Positions 24,891-34,299 of a DNA stretch of 64,000 nucleotides are shown here, one piece after another. The DNA lies in NCBI GenBank assembly GCA_905214305.1, contig CAJMLK010000002.1:33083-97082 (forward strand). The letters run 5' to 3'. Origin of the DNA: an uncultured bacterium. Its GTDB lineage: Bacteria; Desulfobacterota; Desulfovibrionia; Desulfovibrionales; Desulfovibrionaceae. The notes under the pieces were generated by a model, which was given only the letters and a program-made list of their open reading frames with translations, was not told where the DNA came from and did no database searches. Each line of letters starts with the position of its first letter. Position 1 is the first letter of the stretch. The position numbers and the translations under genes were made by a program.

Positions 24891-25355
24891 TCAGTCTTTG
24901 GGCCTGTCACCGATAGCGGCAGTGATCTGCGCTTCTGCGGCGAGCTTGCCATCCACAAAGGCGCGAGCTTCCATCTTGCAAAGTTTGAGCTTCATGCGGA
25001 TGTTGGAGCACTCAAGGTCCAGACGGTCGCCGGGAACTACCTGACGGCGAAATTTGACGCCGTCAAGGCCGGTAAAGAGAAAAAGCTTGTCGTCAAGGTC
25101 GCCCATGCCTGAGGCAGCAAGCAGACCGCCGGTCTGTGCCAGCGCTTCAAGGATGAGTACGCCGGGCATTATGGGCGCGCCCGGAAAATGCCCCTGAAAA
25201 AACGGTTCGTTAAAGGTAATGTTTTTATACGCCTTGATGTGCGAACCGGCTACGCATTCCACAACCCTGTCCACCAGCAGGAAGGGGTAGCGGTGGGGCA
25301 GCAGGCGCAAAATGCGCTGTATGTCCATGCTCTGGCTTTGCGTAACTGAATCCAT
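24891..25355 (-). CDS. fabZ: 3-hydroxyacyl-ACP dehydratase FabZ
   Basis: A 154-residue hot-dog dehydratase of type II fatty-acid synthesis, supplying acyl chains for phospholipid and lipid A. It has LPHRYPFLLVDRVVE (about residues 19-33) and the active-site helix GHFPGAPIMPGVLILEALAQ, with catalytic His (about 55) and Glu (about 69). AGGAGG nine bases upstream supports the ATG at 25355; a second ATG at 25328 would also give a functional length. It is the last gene of a leftward envelope block whose earlier members include bamA and ompH, the usual neighbourhood of fabZ in proteobacteria. Confidence 0.93.
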   Translation of the reverse strand: MDSVTQSQSMDIQRILRLLPHRYPFLLVDRVVECVAGSHIKAYKNITFNEPFFQGHFPGAPIMPGVLILEALAQTGGLLAASGMGDLDDKLFLFTGLDGVKFRRQVVPGDRLDLECSNIRMKLKLCKMEARAFVDGKLAAEAQITAAIGDRPKD

Positions 25356-25543
25356 GCTGTTTGGCCTCCTGGCAAGTTTGGCGTGTCTGTGGCCGGGGCG
25401 GCGAAATGACGGCGGCCTGATTTCTGCGGCGCCCTGTCATGCGCCTCATGAGAGTATTTTACCTTTGAGAACATGTAGTTGCAAGGGGTAGCCATTGGAC
25501 GGCATTGGGCCGCCACAACGCTGTTGAAGCAAATTGCAGTAAA

Positions 25544-25577
25544 GAAAAAGCCTCCCGCCCCGTCAGGGTCGAGAGGC
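25544..25577 (-). terminator. Terminator after the ompH/skp-like gene
   Basis: On the minus strand GCCTCTCGACCC pairs with GGGGCGGGAGGC (two mismatches), then TTTTTCTTT. It lies between ompH and fabZ, so fabZ probably has its own promoter. Confidence 0.7.
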
Positions 25578-25600
25578 CGTGTCGCTTTATGGCCGGGCGC

Positions 25601-26146
25601 CTATTTCTTGCCGCCCTTGTCATTTTTCTTTTCTTTGTAAAGTCTGTTCACTTCGGTGAGCACGTCCTGGGTCAGGTCCATTGACTGGTCGGCGTACAGA
25701 ACGCCGCCCGCGGTCACGTCAACCACAAAGTTGAAGCCCTTGGTGCGGGCCACTTCGTAGGTGGCGCTGAAGACCAGGGTCACCATGTCCTGGCGCAGCT
25801 TCACTTCTTCCTGTTCAACCTTGCGCAGGAAGTTGCGGGTCTTCTGGTCCAGGTCCTGCTTGGCGCGGATGAATTCCAGCTTTTTTTCTTCGCTGACCTT
25901 GGGATTCTTGAGCGATTCGGCCTTTTTCTTCAGGGCTTCGCCCTGCTTTTCCAGTTCGGAGCGTTCTTTGCCGAACTTTTGCTCCATCTGCTTTTTGGCG
26001 GCCTCGGCGGGTTCGCTCTGCGTGGCCACAGTTTGCATGTCCACCACACCAATTTTGGCGGCGGGCACGGCGTTGCTGTCAGCCGCAAGGGCCGCTCCGG
26101 CCATGAGCATGCAAACCGCTACGGTCATCATCAAAACCTTGCGCAT
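25601..26146 (-). CDS. OmpH/Skp-family periplasmic chaperone
   Basis: A 181-residue protein with signal peptide MRKVLMMTVAVCMLMAGAAL, cleaved after ALA. The mature part begins with the conserved short strand AKIGVVDMQTVATQSE and then a long Lys/Glu-rich helical-hairpin region from about residue 50 to 135 (FGKERSELEKQGEALKKKAE, LEFIRAKQDLDQKTRNFLRK). It closes with GFNFVVDVTAGGVLYADQSM. This is the jellyfish-like Skp fold, which holds unfolded outer-membrane proteins for BamA. ATG 26146 follows AAGGAG. It lies between the amidase gene and fabZ. Confidence 0.88.
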   Translation of the reverse strand: MRKVLMMTVAVCMLMAGAALAADSNAVPAAKIGVVDMQTVATQSEPAEAAKKQMEQKFGKERSELEKQGEALKKKAESLKNPKVSEEKKLEFIRAKQDLDQKTRNFLRKVEQEEVKLRQDMVTLVFSATYEVARTKGFNFVVDVTAGGVLYADQSMDLTQDVLTEVNRLYKEKKNDKGGKK

Positions 26147-26353
26147 GTAAAGTACTCCTTCCCCGATTGCTGTTTTTATATCTCGTCCTTGCGGAATTGG
26201 GATGACCCTTGCGCCGTAAGAAACTTGTATAACACTGTTTTTTCGTGCGTAGCCCGTGCGCTGCACAAGCCGGGACAGAACCTGACCGCGCCTGTGTAAC
26301 TGGGCTTTATTTTTGCTGATACTACAGAGCGGCATACATTTGAAATCCCTGCA

Positions 26354-28774
26354 TCACATAGCATCGGCGCTTTCGGGCGTCAAGGAATTCTGGGCCGTTC
26401 TCCTTTTGAGCAGTCTGTCCTTGTATGCAAGTATGCCTTCAGCCAGTCCCTCGGCCAGTGCAAGACGGTATTTGGCATTGGCGAGATTGCGGGCTTCGGT
26501 GGCGTGGGTGCAATAGCCAAGCTCTACCAGCACGGCTGGCATCTGTGCGCCAAGCAGCACGTGAAACGGAGCAGACTTGACCCCGTTGTTGCGGACATCA
26601 TACTGACGCTTTTTCAGTCGAAAGATGCTAAGACGCTGAATATCTTGTGCAAGTCTGCGAGATTCATCTACTCTGGCATTGAGCATGACATCGGCCAGCA
26701 TTTTTTGCATATCGCCCAGACGATGGTCACTGCCCGAGTTTTCAAGCGCAGCCACCCGCGCAGCCTCGCTGTTGCTCGCAAGATCGAGATAGTAGGTTTC
26801 AAAGCCGTTGACCGATGTATCGTCATTGGCATTTACATGAATGGACACAAAAATGTCCGCTCCGGCGGCATTGGCGCTGCTTGTCCTTTCGCGCAATGAA
26901 AGCCCCGTGTCCCTGGTGCGGCTGTAGACCACATCAACGCCGTTGGCCTGCAGAAGGCGGCCAAGGGTCAGGGCCACGTCAAGGGTGATGACGCGCTCAA
27001 GAATGCCGTTATGGCTGGTTCCGGGATCGCGCCCGCCGTGCCCGGCATCAATGAAGACCGTGCGCAGGGTAAGCCCCAGCTGACGGGCCATGTCATTGAC
27101 CTGACGGGAGTCGGGCAGGGGCGCTTCGCGGGTCGGGGGGGCCTTGTCCTGCTCGGCAAAGCCTGCACCGGACGCCTTGCGCGGAGGCAGGGGGGTGCTT
27201 CCCGCAGCCACGCGCAGCACTATGCGGCACGGATTGCTCTCGGTCTGCGCGTCAAAGCGCCGCACGTCCCTGAAGCTGAACTGCATGACCGCGCCGCCGC
27301 CCTTGCGGTCACGTACGCGGATCGACTGCAGCAGGCTGCCCTTGACCGTGACGCCCTGACGGACATCCTTCACGACCGAGGCGTTTTCAAGCTCGATATA
27401 CAGGCTGGACGAAGCGCCTTTTTTTCCTTCTACAAGCTTTGCGTTGTAGCGGGCCGGAGACGACAGCTCCAGCACGATTTCAACGGCGTCTTTGCTCAGG
27501 GAGTTCCACGAAAGCATGTGCACTTCGGGCGGCACGGTCGCAAGGGGCGCATTGTCGGCTCTTGCGGCCGGGGCGGCGTCGGGGCGGCCTGTAAGGCGCG
27601 CGCGCATTTCTTTGGCCTGCGGCAGCATGTCGCCGTGGGAATAGAGGGTTGCGATGGCATCCAGCAGTTCCAGGGCCTCAGCGGGCTGGTTCAACCGGTC
27701 GGCCTCGATGGCGGCGGCGCGCAGAAGGGCGTCGTCGGCCAGTGCGCTCTTGGGAAATTCCTGGGCAAGGCTGAGGTACAGGTCGCGCGCCTGCCGGTAT
27801 TCGGCCGTGAGGTGTGAGCAGTCTGCCAGCGATTCCTGGCTGGCTGCCGCCCTGAAGAGCGCACCGGGCGAAATGGCCCAGTTTTTACGGCTCTGATAGA
27901 TGCGCAGAAATTCCGTTGCCAGCTCTTCCCACGGCTGACGCCAGCAGGAGCGCACCTTGTCGGCACGCAGGGCGTCCATATCGGCCTTGGCCTTGCGGTA
28001 GCGTGGCAGAAGCTGGTTTTGCGGCAGCGGGGTCGCCAGAGCCGCCGCAAGGGCTGGCTTGGACGCTGCAATCTGGGCTGTGGTGGGGGCAGGGTTGCCG
28101 TTGGAGGCGTTTCCACCTTGCGCGGCCGGGCCGGGCTGGTCTTCAACGGCTGTTCTGTTTTCGGCCACCGCCACCTGACGGGCTTCGGGCGCGGTGCGCC
28201 CCTGTGCAGAGGCCAGCAGGGTCTTTTCCAGCGCCAGTGCCTCGGGCAGCATGTCGCCCCTGGGATACTGACTTTTGATACGTGCGATCAGTTCCAGCGC
28301 GCCCTTGTCGTCCTTGAGCCATGCGGCGCGGAGCTTGGCGGCATGAAACAGCGCGTCATCTGCAAGGCGACTGTCCGCATGGCGCATGGCCACGGATTCG
28401 TAGCATTCAATGGCCTTGCGGGCATCCGCCTTGGCAAAGGAGCGGCGGGCAAGTTCTTCAAGACTTTCCGCAGCACGGAAAAGAGCAGCGGGCCGGTTGG
28501 GCCAGCCGGGATCAGCGTCGTAGATCGAACGGAATTCGGCAGCCAGCTTTTCCCACGGTTCGCGCTGCCCCGAACGCTTGGCGTCCATACGCAGGCTTTC
28601 AATGCCAGCCTTGGCGGTGTCGTAGCGCTTGCCGGTGGGCGGCAGGGAGGTGTAGCCCGTGTCGTAAAAGCAGACCACCAGCAGACAGAGGGCCAGCAAA
28701 AAGGCCAGGGGAGGCGCAAGCCGCCTGAGACCGCTTCTGGTTGAGGGCTGGGGGCTTTTTGCTTTGCGGGCCAC
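26354..28774 (-). CDS. N-acetylmuramoyl-L-alanine amidase with AMIN and duplicated helical repeats
   Basis: An 806-residue envelope amidase. It has an N-terminal membrane/signal segment (LAFLLALCLLVVCFY, about residues 22-37) and two related ~120-residue helical units (YDTAKAGIESLRMDAKRSGQ... and YRKAKADMDALRADKVRSCW..., each with PWE(K/E)LA.EF and a TPR-like hairpin). An AMIN domain lies near 415-515, and a C-terminal Amidase_3 zinc domain spans about 570-790. Zinc ligands are seen in DAGHGGRDPGT, ILERVITLDV and SIHVNAND, and the catalytic Glu in LVELGY. AmiC-type enzymes split septal peptidoglycan. The GTG start at 28774 follows AAGGAG. The duplicated repeats are longer than in typical AmiC. 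Confidence 0.88.
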   Translation of the reverse strand: MARKAKSPQPSTRSGLRRLAPPLAFLLALCLLVVCFYDTGYTSLPPTGKRYDTAKAGIESLRMDAKRSGQREPWEKLAAEFRSIYDADPGWPNRPAALFRAAESLEELARRSFAKADARKAIECYESVAMRHADSRLADDALFHAAKLRAAWLKDDKGALELIARIKSQYPRGDMLPEALALEKTLLASAQGRTAPEARQVAVAENRTAVEDQPGPAAQGGNASNGNPAPTTAQIAASKPALAAALATPLPQNQLLPRYRKAKADMDALRADKVRSCWRQPWEELATEFLRIYQSRKNWAISPGALFRAAASQESLADCSHLTAEYRQARDLYLSLAQEFPKSALADDALLRAAAIEADRLNQPAEALELLDAIATLYSHGDMLPQAKEMRARLTGRPDAAPAARADNAPLATVPPEVHMLSWNSLSKDAVEIVLELSSPARYNAKLVEGKKGASSSLYIELENASVVKDVRQGVTVKGSLLQSIRVRDRKGGGAVMQFSFRDVRRFDAQTESNPCRIVLRVAAGSTPLPPRKASGAGFAEQDKAPPTREAPLPDSRQVNDMARQLGLTLRTVFIDAGHGGRDPGTSHNGILERVITLDVALTLGRLLQANGVDVVYSRTRDTGLSLRERTSSANAAGADIFVSIHVNANDDTSVNGFETYYLDLASNSEAARVAALENSGSDHRLGDMQKMLADVMLNARVDESRRLAQDIQRLSIFRLKKRQYDVRNNGVKSAPFHVLLGAQMPAVLVELGYCTHATEARNLANAKYRLALAEGLAEGILAYKDRLLKRRTAQNSLTPESADAM

Positions 28775-29141
28775 GGAGACTCCTTGCTTGTCCTGCGGCG
28801 CGTCGTCAAGCTTATGACATGCGCGACGCGTGAAATTTTCCTTATGGCCCTTGCGGGGCGGCTAATTCAGGCTGAGGCAACCTCACGCACCGGGCGAAAG
28901 GCCGCATATGATTTTATCTTTGCATAAAACATGCCGATCCAGCGACAAGCGGGCAGGCGGCGGGCGCCGGTCTGTGATGTCAGCGGGCGGCCGCATGGTG
29001 CGTTGCCCTGAAAACTGCAGGGGAGAAGCCTTGCCGAGCAAGGTTTCTCCCCCGTAATTTCACGTCCGGTCGGCTGCGAACCGCGCGGGCGTACTCTTCA
29101 CATGTTTCAGTTTCCGGTTCGTGTCCGGCTCAAAAACCGGC
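28775..29141. other. Intergenic region bamA/amidase
   Basis: 367 bp with no gene. It contains the hairpin at 29020-29052, described separately, and otherwise nothing recognised. It splits the envelope block into two transcription units. Confidence 0.4.
29020..29052 (-). terminator. Hairpin downstream of bamA
   Basis: GGGGAGAAGCCTTGC (29020-29034) pairs with 29038-29052 with one mismatch around CGA. There is a weak T-rich flank on the minus strand. It lies 90 bp after the bamA stop. Confidence 0.55.
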
Positions 29142-31907
29142 CTAGAAGAACTGGCCCATGCTGAATTCGATTCTGCCCGGAGGCATTTCCTTGTCGTAGT
29201 CCTGCACCAGGGGGACGCCGTAGGCTATGCGCAGGTCGCCCATGGGAGAGCGCCAACGCAGCTCCAGGCCGGTGGAGGCCACAATGTATCTGTCCCATTC
29301 ATCGCCCATTGTCTTGGAGTCGATGTTGAAGCCGGTGTCCACAAAGGGAACCAGAGCAAGCCCGAGGTCTTTCTGGAAGGTCCAGATGTATTCAAGGTTG
29401 CCGACAGCCATGCGGTCGCCGCCGATCTGCTCGTTGCCGTGCTTGTAGTCGCGGGGCGAAAGGTCAGAGTAGCTGTAGCCGCGGATGGTGTCCATGCCGC
29501 CGACCCAGAAGCGTTCAAACACAGGGACCCTGTCGCTGGTGTTCTGGAACACGCCGCCCACGCGACCGCGCAAGTGCACGGTGTTTTGCGGGTTGAAAGA
29601 CCAGAAGCCCTGCCAGTCGGCCACGCTCTTGACGAAGTTGTCTGTACCGCCAAGGCCGCCGCCGCCGTATTCCGCCCACAGGCGCGCAATGGTTCCCTTG
29701 GTGGGGCGTTCCTTGCTGTCGGTGGTGTCGCGCAGGATGCGGCCCGAGACGGCGCTGGTCCAGTTGATGCCCTTGTAGTCCTTGATGTAGGGCGAGCTGT
29801 TGTCGGCCACGTCATACAGGTGATAGCGCTCAAGGCGGTAGCCCACACCCACGGACGTGTATTCGCCGATGGGATAGCCGAAGCGCACGGTGTCGCCTAT
29901 GGTATCCTTGGTGAAGTTGTCCCAGTAGTCGTGGGTGTAATAGATGTCGTTGCCGAACGAAAGGTCGGTATCGTACACGCGCGGGTTGGTGAAGGACAGG
30001 GTTCCCGACGTGCGCCGCCAGGAGAAGAAGCCCTGAAGCTGCAGCCAGTAGCCGCGACCGAAGAGGTTGCGCTCCATGATGGAGGCCGTGACGCCCACGT
30101 CATAGTAGCTGGAGTAGCCGATACCGCCCATGATGGCTCCGGTATTGGTTTCCTTGACCTTTACCTTGAGGTCTACCTCGTCTTCCTGTCCGGTGGGGAT
30201 AAGCTCCATATCCACGGCAGAGAAGTACCGCAGACGGTTCAGGCGCTCGTTGGAGCGGCGCAGCTTGGCCCCTTCGTACATGTCGCCGTCGCCCAGACGC
30301 ATTTCGCGCAGGATGACGTTGTCGCGTGTTTTGGTGTTGCCTTCAACCACCAGACGGCGGATGAACACTTTTTGCTTTTTGTTGATCAGGTAGCCTACGT
30401 CCACCTGATCCGTGCCGTCTTCAGCCTTGATGAGCTTGGTATCCACCTCGGCAAAGGCGTAGCCGTAATCGGCGTAGTGGTCGGTGAGGCGTTTGGAGTC
30501 TTCCTGCATGACCGTCAGCGAGAAATAGTCATTGGACTTCTGCCAGTCATCCATCTGGACGACTTCAAGCATTTTTTCTTCGCTGTCGATGACGTCTCCG
30601 GCAAAGACCACGTTGCGCACGGTATAGCGGGGGCCTTCGTTGACCACAAAGGTGACGTAAATGCCATCGTCCTTGTAGTCTACCTGGGGTGCGCCCACCT
30701 GAATGTCGATGTAGCCTTCATTGAGGCCATAGGCGGCAATGGCGTTGGTGTCGCGCTCAAGGTATTCTTCTTTGAGCACGCCCGAGCCTGTCAGCCACGA
30801 AAAGATGCCGCGCGGCTTGAGGGCGAGGTATTTGTCAAGGTCGCCACGGTTGAGCTTGTTGAGGCCATCAATGTTCACTTCTTTGACGTAGAGCTTGTTG
30901 CCCTCGTCCACGTTGATGACCAGAACAGCGCCGCGCGCGCCCTGGCGGTCTTCAAGACGGTAGTTGACCTTGGCAAGGTAGTAGCCTTCCTTGCGGTACA
31001 GCTCGGTAATTTTTTGCAGGTCGTCGGAAAGCACCTGCTCGTTGAGCACGTTGCCCGTTCTCGTGCCCATGGCGGCAACAACGTCTTCCTTGTCGACGCC
31101 TTTTGAGCCTTCGACAATGATATTGTCGATGCGGGGCTTTTCCACCACGGTGAAGACCAGCACATTACCTTCAAGGCTGGCCTGCACATCGCTGAAATAT
31201 CCCATTTCCCAGATGCGCTTCACTTCTTCATTGATGGCGTGCGCATCGGGCGTGTCGCCCTTGCGAAGGGTCAGGCGCATGAGCACGGTGTCGGGGTCCA
31301 TAACGCTCATGCCGCGAACCTGCACGTCGGCAAGGCCGCCCTTGGCTGCGGTAGGCGTGCCCATCGGCACAAGGCCGGTTCCGCTGTTGCCGGCCTGAGG
31401 CGCGGGGGCGGGCGCGGCGTTTGCGCCCGTCATTTCAGCGGCGCGTCCGGCCAGCGTGCTGGCACAGTCGCTGAGGGCAACAAGCGAATTGCGCTCGAAA
31501 CCGGCAGGCACGGCTTCGCCCTGCTGCACGGGCACAAGGCGCGTATCCATACTGAAGCCGTCGCCAAGCTGGTTGAAGCTGCCATAAATGACAAGCTGCG
31601 CTCCGGCCTGACGGCCCAGTGCGCGCGCCGTGGCAAGGTCGATGGTTTCGCCGCTGCTGCGTTGCAGCTGGCGCGCCGTGTTCATGGGCACAACGCGCAT
31701 GCCGCCCTGCTTGAGCTGGTCAGCGATGATCTGCGGCACGTCCTGGGCGGCATTGGGCATTTCCGGCCCGGCATTTACCTGAAAGGGCAGCACCAGAACC
31801 AGAGGGCCCTGCGATGCGCCAGCCTCGCGGGGCATAAGCTGGACGGCGCATACCAGAGCGGTGACGCAAAGAATGTTGGACAGGATATTACGCAAGATTT
31901 TTTTCAT
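29142..31907 (-). CDS. bamA: Outer-membrane assembly factor BamA with extra N-terminal domain
   Basis: A 921-residue Omp85 protein that folds beta-barrel proteins into the outer membrane. A signal peptide of about 31 residues is followed by an extra domain (about 33-165; GPLVLVLPFQVNAGPEMPNA, ALGRQAGAQLVIYGSFNQLG) that canonical BamA lacks and which resembles TolB/FlgO-type alpha/beta domains. An Ala/Pro linker follows, then five POTRA domains (about 190-570), starting DVQVRGMSVMDPDTVLMRL. The 16-strand barrel ends in the aromatic terminal signature FSMGQFF. The barrel motif VRGY appears as IRGYSYSDLSPRD. It overlaps lolD by 20 bp, so lolC, lolD and bamA are coupled. Confidence 0.93.
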   Translation of the reverse strand: MKKILRNILSNILCVTALVCAVQLMPREAGASQGPLVLVLPFQVNAGPEMPNAAQDVPQIIADQLKQGGMRVVPMNTARQLQRSSGETIDLATARALGRQAGAQLVIYGSFNQLGDGFSMDTRLVPVQQGEAVPAGFERNSLVALSDCASTLAGRAAEMTGANAAPAPAPQAGNSGTGLVPMGTPTAAKGGLADVQVRGMSVMDPDTVLMRLTLRKGDTPDAHAINEEVKRIWEMGYFSDVQASLEGNVLVFTVVEKPRIDNIIVEGSKGVDKEDVVAAMGTRTGNVLNEQVLSDDLQKITELYRKEGYYLAKVNYRLEDRQGARGAVLVINVDEGNKLYVKEVNIDGLNKLNRGDLDKYLALKPRGIFSWLTGSGVLKEEYLERDTNAIAAYGLNEGYIDIQVGAPQVDYKDDGIYVTFVVNEGPRYTVRNVVFAGDVIDSEEKMLEVVQMDDWQKSNDYFSLTVMQEDSKRLTDHYADYGYAFAEVDTKLIKAEDGTDQVDVGYLINKKQKVFIRRLVVEGNTKTRDNVILREMRLGDGDMYEGAKLRRSNERLNRLRYFSAVDMELIPTGQEDEVDLKVKVKETNTGAIMGGIGYSSYYDVGVTASIMERNLFGRGYWLQLQGFFSWRRTSGTLSFTNPRVYDTDLSFGNDIYYTHDYWDNFTKDTIGDTVRFGYPIGEYTSVGVGYRLERYHLYDVADNSSPYIKDYKGINWTSAVSGRILRDTTDSKERPTKGTIARLWAEYGGGGLGGTDNFVKSVADWQGFWSFNPQNTVHLRGRVGGVFQNTSDRVPVFERFWVGGMDTIRGYSYSDLSPRDYKHGNEQIGGDRMAVGNLEYIWTFQKDLGLALVPFVDTGFNIDSKTMGDEWDRYIVASTGLELRWRSPMGDLRIAYGVPLVQDYDKEMPPGRIEFSMGQFF

Positions 31908-32574
31908 ACAGAGTCCCCGCTTTCAGTTCCAGGATGCGGCCCATGCCTGCGGCCAGTTCCCGATTATGCGTCACGACCACGAGAGTCATGCCCAGCTCGC
32001 GGTTAAGTTCATTCATAAGCGCGCCCACCTGCTCTCCGGTATGTTCGTCCAGATTGCCGGTGGGCTCGTCAGCCAACAGCACTCGCGGGCGCATCAGCAC
32101 CGAGCGGGCGATGGCTACCCTTTGTCTTTCACCGCCCGAAAGCGTGGCAACTTTGCCGTCCATCCGGGCTGCAAGGCCCACGCGTTCAAGCATTTCCCTG
32201 GCTTTGGGCATGACGGCGGACTGGCGTTCACCGCCGATTATGGCCGGCATTGCCACGTTTTCCACTGCCGAAAACTCCGGCAAAAGGTGGTGAAACTGAA
32301 AAACGAAGCCAAGGGTTTTATTGCGGAAGGCCGCTTTTTGATCGGGCGTCATGTGAGTCATGTCCTGCCCGTCAAAATAGACAGCGCCCGTACTTGGAGT
32401 ATCAAGAGCACCCATAAGATGCAAGAGGGTGCTTTTGCCGGAACCGGAAGCCCCCACAATGGCAAGAGCTTGGCCTTCTTCCACAACAAGATTGATATCT
32501 TTGAGAATTTCAAGGTTTTCTCCCGGTGCGGAGAAAACTTTATTCACATTTGAAAATTTGTAGAGTGCGGACAT
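31888..32574 (-). CDS. lolD: Lipoprotein-releasing ABC transporter ATPase LolD
   Basis: A 228-residue ABC ATPase powering extraction of outer-membrane lipoproteins from the inner membrane. It contains Walker A GASGSGKST near residue 41, Q-loop FVFQFHHLLPEFSAVENV (typical of LolD), signature LSGGERQRVAIARSV, Walker B VLLADEPTGNLDEHT and switch His VVTHNREL. The ATG at 32574 lies one base after the lolC stop; an open frame further upstream lies inside lolC. It is followed by bamA with a 20-bp overlap. Confidence 0.93.
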   Translation of the reverse strand: MSALYKFSNVNKVFSAPGENLEILKDINLVVEEGQALAIVGASGSGKSTLLHLMGALDTPSTGAVYFDGQDMTHMTPDQKAAFRNKTLGFVFQFHHLLPEFSAVENVAMPAIIGGERQSAVMPKAREMLERVGLAARMDGKVATLSGGERQRVAIARSVLMRPRVLLADEPTGNLDEHTGEQVGALMNELNRELGMTLVVVTHNRELAAGMGRILELKAGTLYEKNLA

Positions 32575-32576
32575 GG

Positions 32577-33803
32577 CTACTCGTAGCGCAGGGCTTCCGC
32601 CGGTTCCAGGCGGGCCGCCTGGCGGGCCGGATAAAGGGTTGCCAGAAAGCACAGCAGCATGGCGCTGGCCCCCACGATGAGCACATCGGTGAGGGTGATG
32701 CTGATGGGCAGGTGGTCGAGAGTGTAGACGTTTTCAGGCAGCTTGATGAACTGGTAGCGCTTGAGCAGCCAGCCCACCGTAAGGCCGAGCACGTAGCCCA
32801 GCAATGTGCCGATAACGCCGATGATGCTGCCCTGATACATGAAAATGCGGCGTATCATGCCGCGCGTGGCCCCCATGGACATCATGATGGCAATGTCGCG
32901 TGTTTTTTCCATGACCAGCATGACAAGCGATGTCACAATGGAGAAAGAGCCGATAAGCACCACCATGGTCAGCAGGATGAACATGCCGATCTTTTCCAGC
33001 TTGAGGGCCGCAAAAAGGTTGGCGTTCATTTCCATCCACGAGCGCACATAAAAGGGAGACCCCAGTTCGGTCGCTACGCGGGTGGATATCTGGTCGGCCT
33101 TGAAGAGGTCGTTGACGGTCAGTTCAACACCGGAAAGATATTTTTCGGGCAGGCCGAGCACGTCGCGAGCCGCCGCAAGGTGCACGAACGCCAGTGACGA
33201 GTCATACTCGAACATGCCGGTCTTGAATATGCCCACGATCTCGAATGGACGGATGCGCGGCGCGTAGCCCGATGCGGTCTTCTGCCCGGAGGGCGACAGC
33301 AGATTCACCCGGCTGCCCAGCGCAAGGCCAAGGCGTTTGGCCAGCTCTTCACCGATGATAAGGCCGGGGGCGCCTTCTTTTTGCAGGTCAGCGGCGGAGC
33401 CGGAGCGCATCTGGCGCAGCATCGAGAGCACCTGTGGCCCGGATTCCGGGTCAATGCCCCGCAGAACAACGCCCTTGACGCCGTTGCCGGACGAAAGCAT
33501 CACCTCGGTATACACAAAGGGGGTGGCTCCGGTAACGCCCTTGATGGAGCGTATGCGGTCCAGCAGGCCATCATCGTTTTCAAAGGCCGAAGGCAGGTAG
33601 GACATGACAATGGCGTGTGAATTGGCGCCAAGGATCTTGTCACGCATGTCGGTGGTCATGCCGTTGTATACGCCAAGCACCACCACCAGCGCGCCAACGC
33701 CGAGGGCCACGCCCAGAATGGACATGAGAGAGATAATGTAGATGAAGGTCTGCTTGCGTCTTGAAAACAGATAGCGCAAGGCCACGAAGAGTTCGAACGA
33801 CAT
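32577..33803 (-). CDS. lolC: Lipoprotein-releasing ABC transporter permease LolC/LolE
   Basis: A 408-residue inner-membrane protein with the FtsX/MacB topology: one N-terminal helix (FIYIISLMSILGVALGVGAL, about residues 20-40), a large periplasmic domain (about 45-270) and three C-terminal helices. MSFELFVALRYLFSRRKQTF is the family's N-terminal signature and YPARQAARLEPAEALRYE its C-terminal one. With LolD it forms the exporter that hands lipoproteins to LolA. Only one permease gene is present, so a homodimer (LolF-like arrangement) is likely. The start could be 33803 or 33812; neither has a clear ribosome site. Confidence 0.9.
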   Translation of the reverse strand: MSFELFVALRYLFSRRKQTFIYIISLMSILGVALGVGALVVVLGVYNGMTTDMRDKILGANSHAIVMSYLPSAFENDDGLLDRIRSIKGVTGATPFVYTEVMLSSGNGVKGVVLRGIDPESGPQVLSMLRQMRSGSAADLQKEGAPGLIIGEELAKRLGLALGSRVNLLSPSGQKTASGYAPRIRPFEIVGIFKTGMFEYDSSLAFVHLAAARDVLGLPEKYLSGVELTVNDLFKADQISTRVATELGSPFYVRSWMEMNANLFAALKLEKIGMFILLTMVVLIGSFSIVTSLVMLVMEKTRDIAIMMSMGATRGMIRRIFMYQGSIIGVIGTLLGYVLGLTVGWLLKRYQFIKLPENVYTLDHLPISITLTDVLIVGASAMLLCFLATLYPARQAARLEPAEALRYE

Positions 33804-34299
33804 TTGCGGCATATTGGCCCAGCTTGGCAGGATATTCAAGATATTTTTTAGAAAATGCTCCTGACGCCGGTTTTTTCGACGACGGAACGCCCCCACTTGG
33901 GCGCATCTGCAACGGCATGGCCCCTGCGCGTAACGCCCGGAACCTGTCGGCACGCCCCGCGGGCGATGCGGGGCTTGCAGGTTTTTCTGTGCCGCGCCTG
34001 CCTGCAGGGCATGGCTATACGCTTGAGGAACAAGGAAATCCAGAGCTTTTTTCAGCCGCCGGGCCGCCGCCGGACTGCCGCCGGGCCGCTGCCGGACTGC
34101 CGCCGGGTGAGGCATGCTTCACGGTGCAGTGTGGCGTGGCGGGATCAAACGGCACGGCAAGGGGTACTGAAAACAGGAGCGAAAGACCCGCTCCCGCAGA
34201 TTTGCACACGTGGGTACACTTTCTGCGGGAACGGGTCTTTTTATTCTTGAGCCTTGGGCAACCGGAAGGTCGCTTGCAGAACAGTATCAACGGGCGCGC
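33804..34299. other. Intergenic region lolC/lysS, lolC-proximal part
   Basis: No gene. It contains a 22-bp tandem duplication, CCGCCGGGCCGCCGCCGGAC unit at 34056-34077 and a one-base variant at 34078-34099, with a third partial unit. It also holds the terminator at 34182-34242. A degenerate family A element covers 34300-34445. Confidence 0.45.
34182..34242. terminator. Long hairpin terminator between lysS and lolC
   Basis: AAAGACCCGCTCCCGCAGA pairs with TTCTGCGGGAACGGGTCTTT with one mismatch around a 20-base loop. A T5 run follows on plus and a short one on minus. It probably ends lysS mRNA, so lolC needs its own promoter. Confidence 0.7.

Noticed and set aside
29121..31106. 661-codon frame on plus
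   Set aside because: Fully antisense to bamA, Val/His/Ala-rich composition typical of shadow frames.
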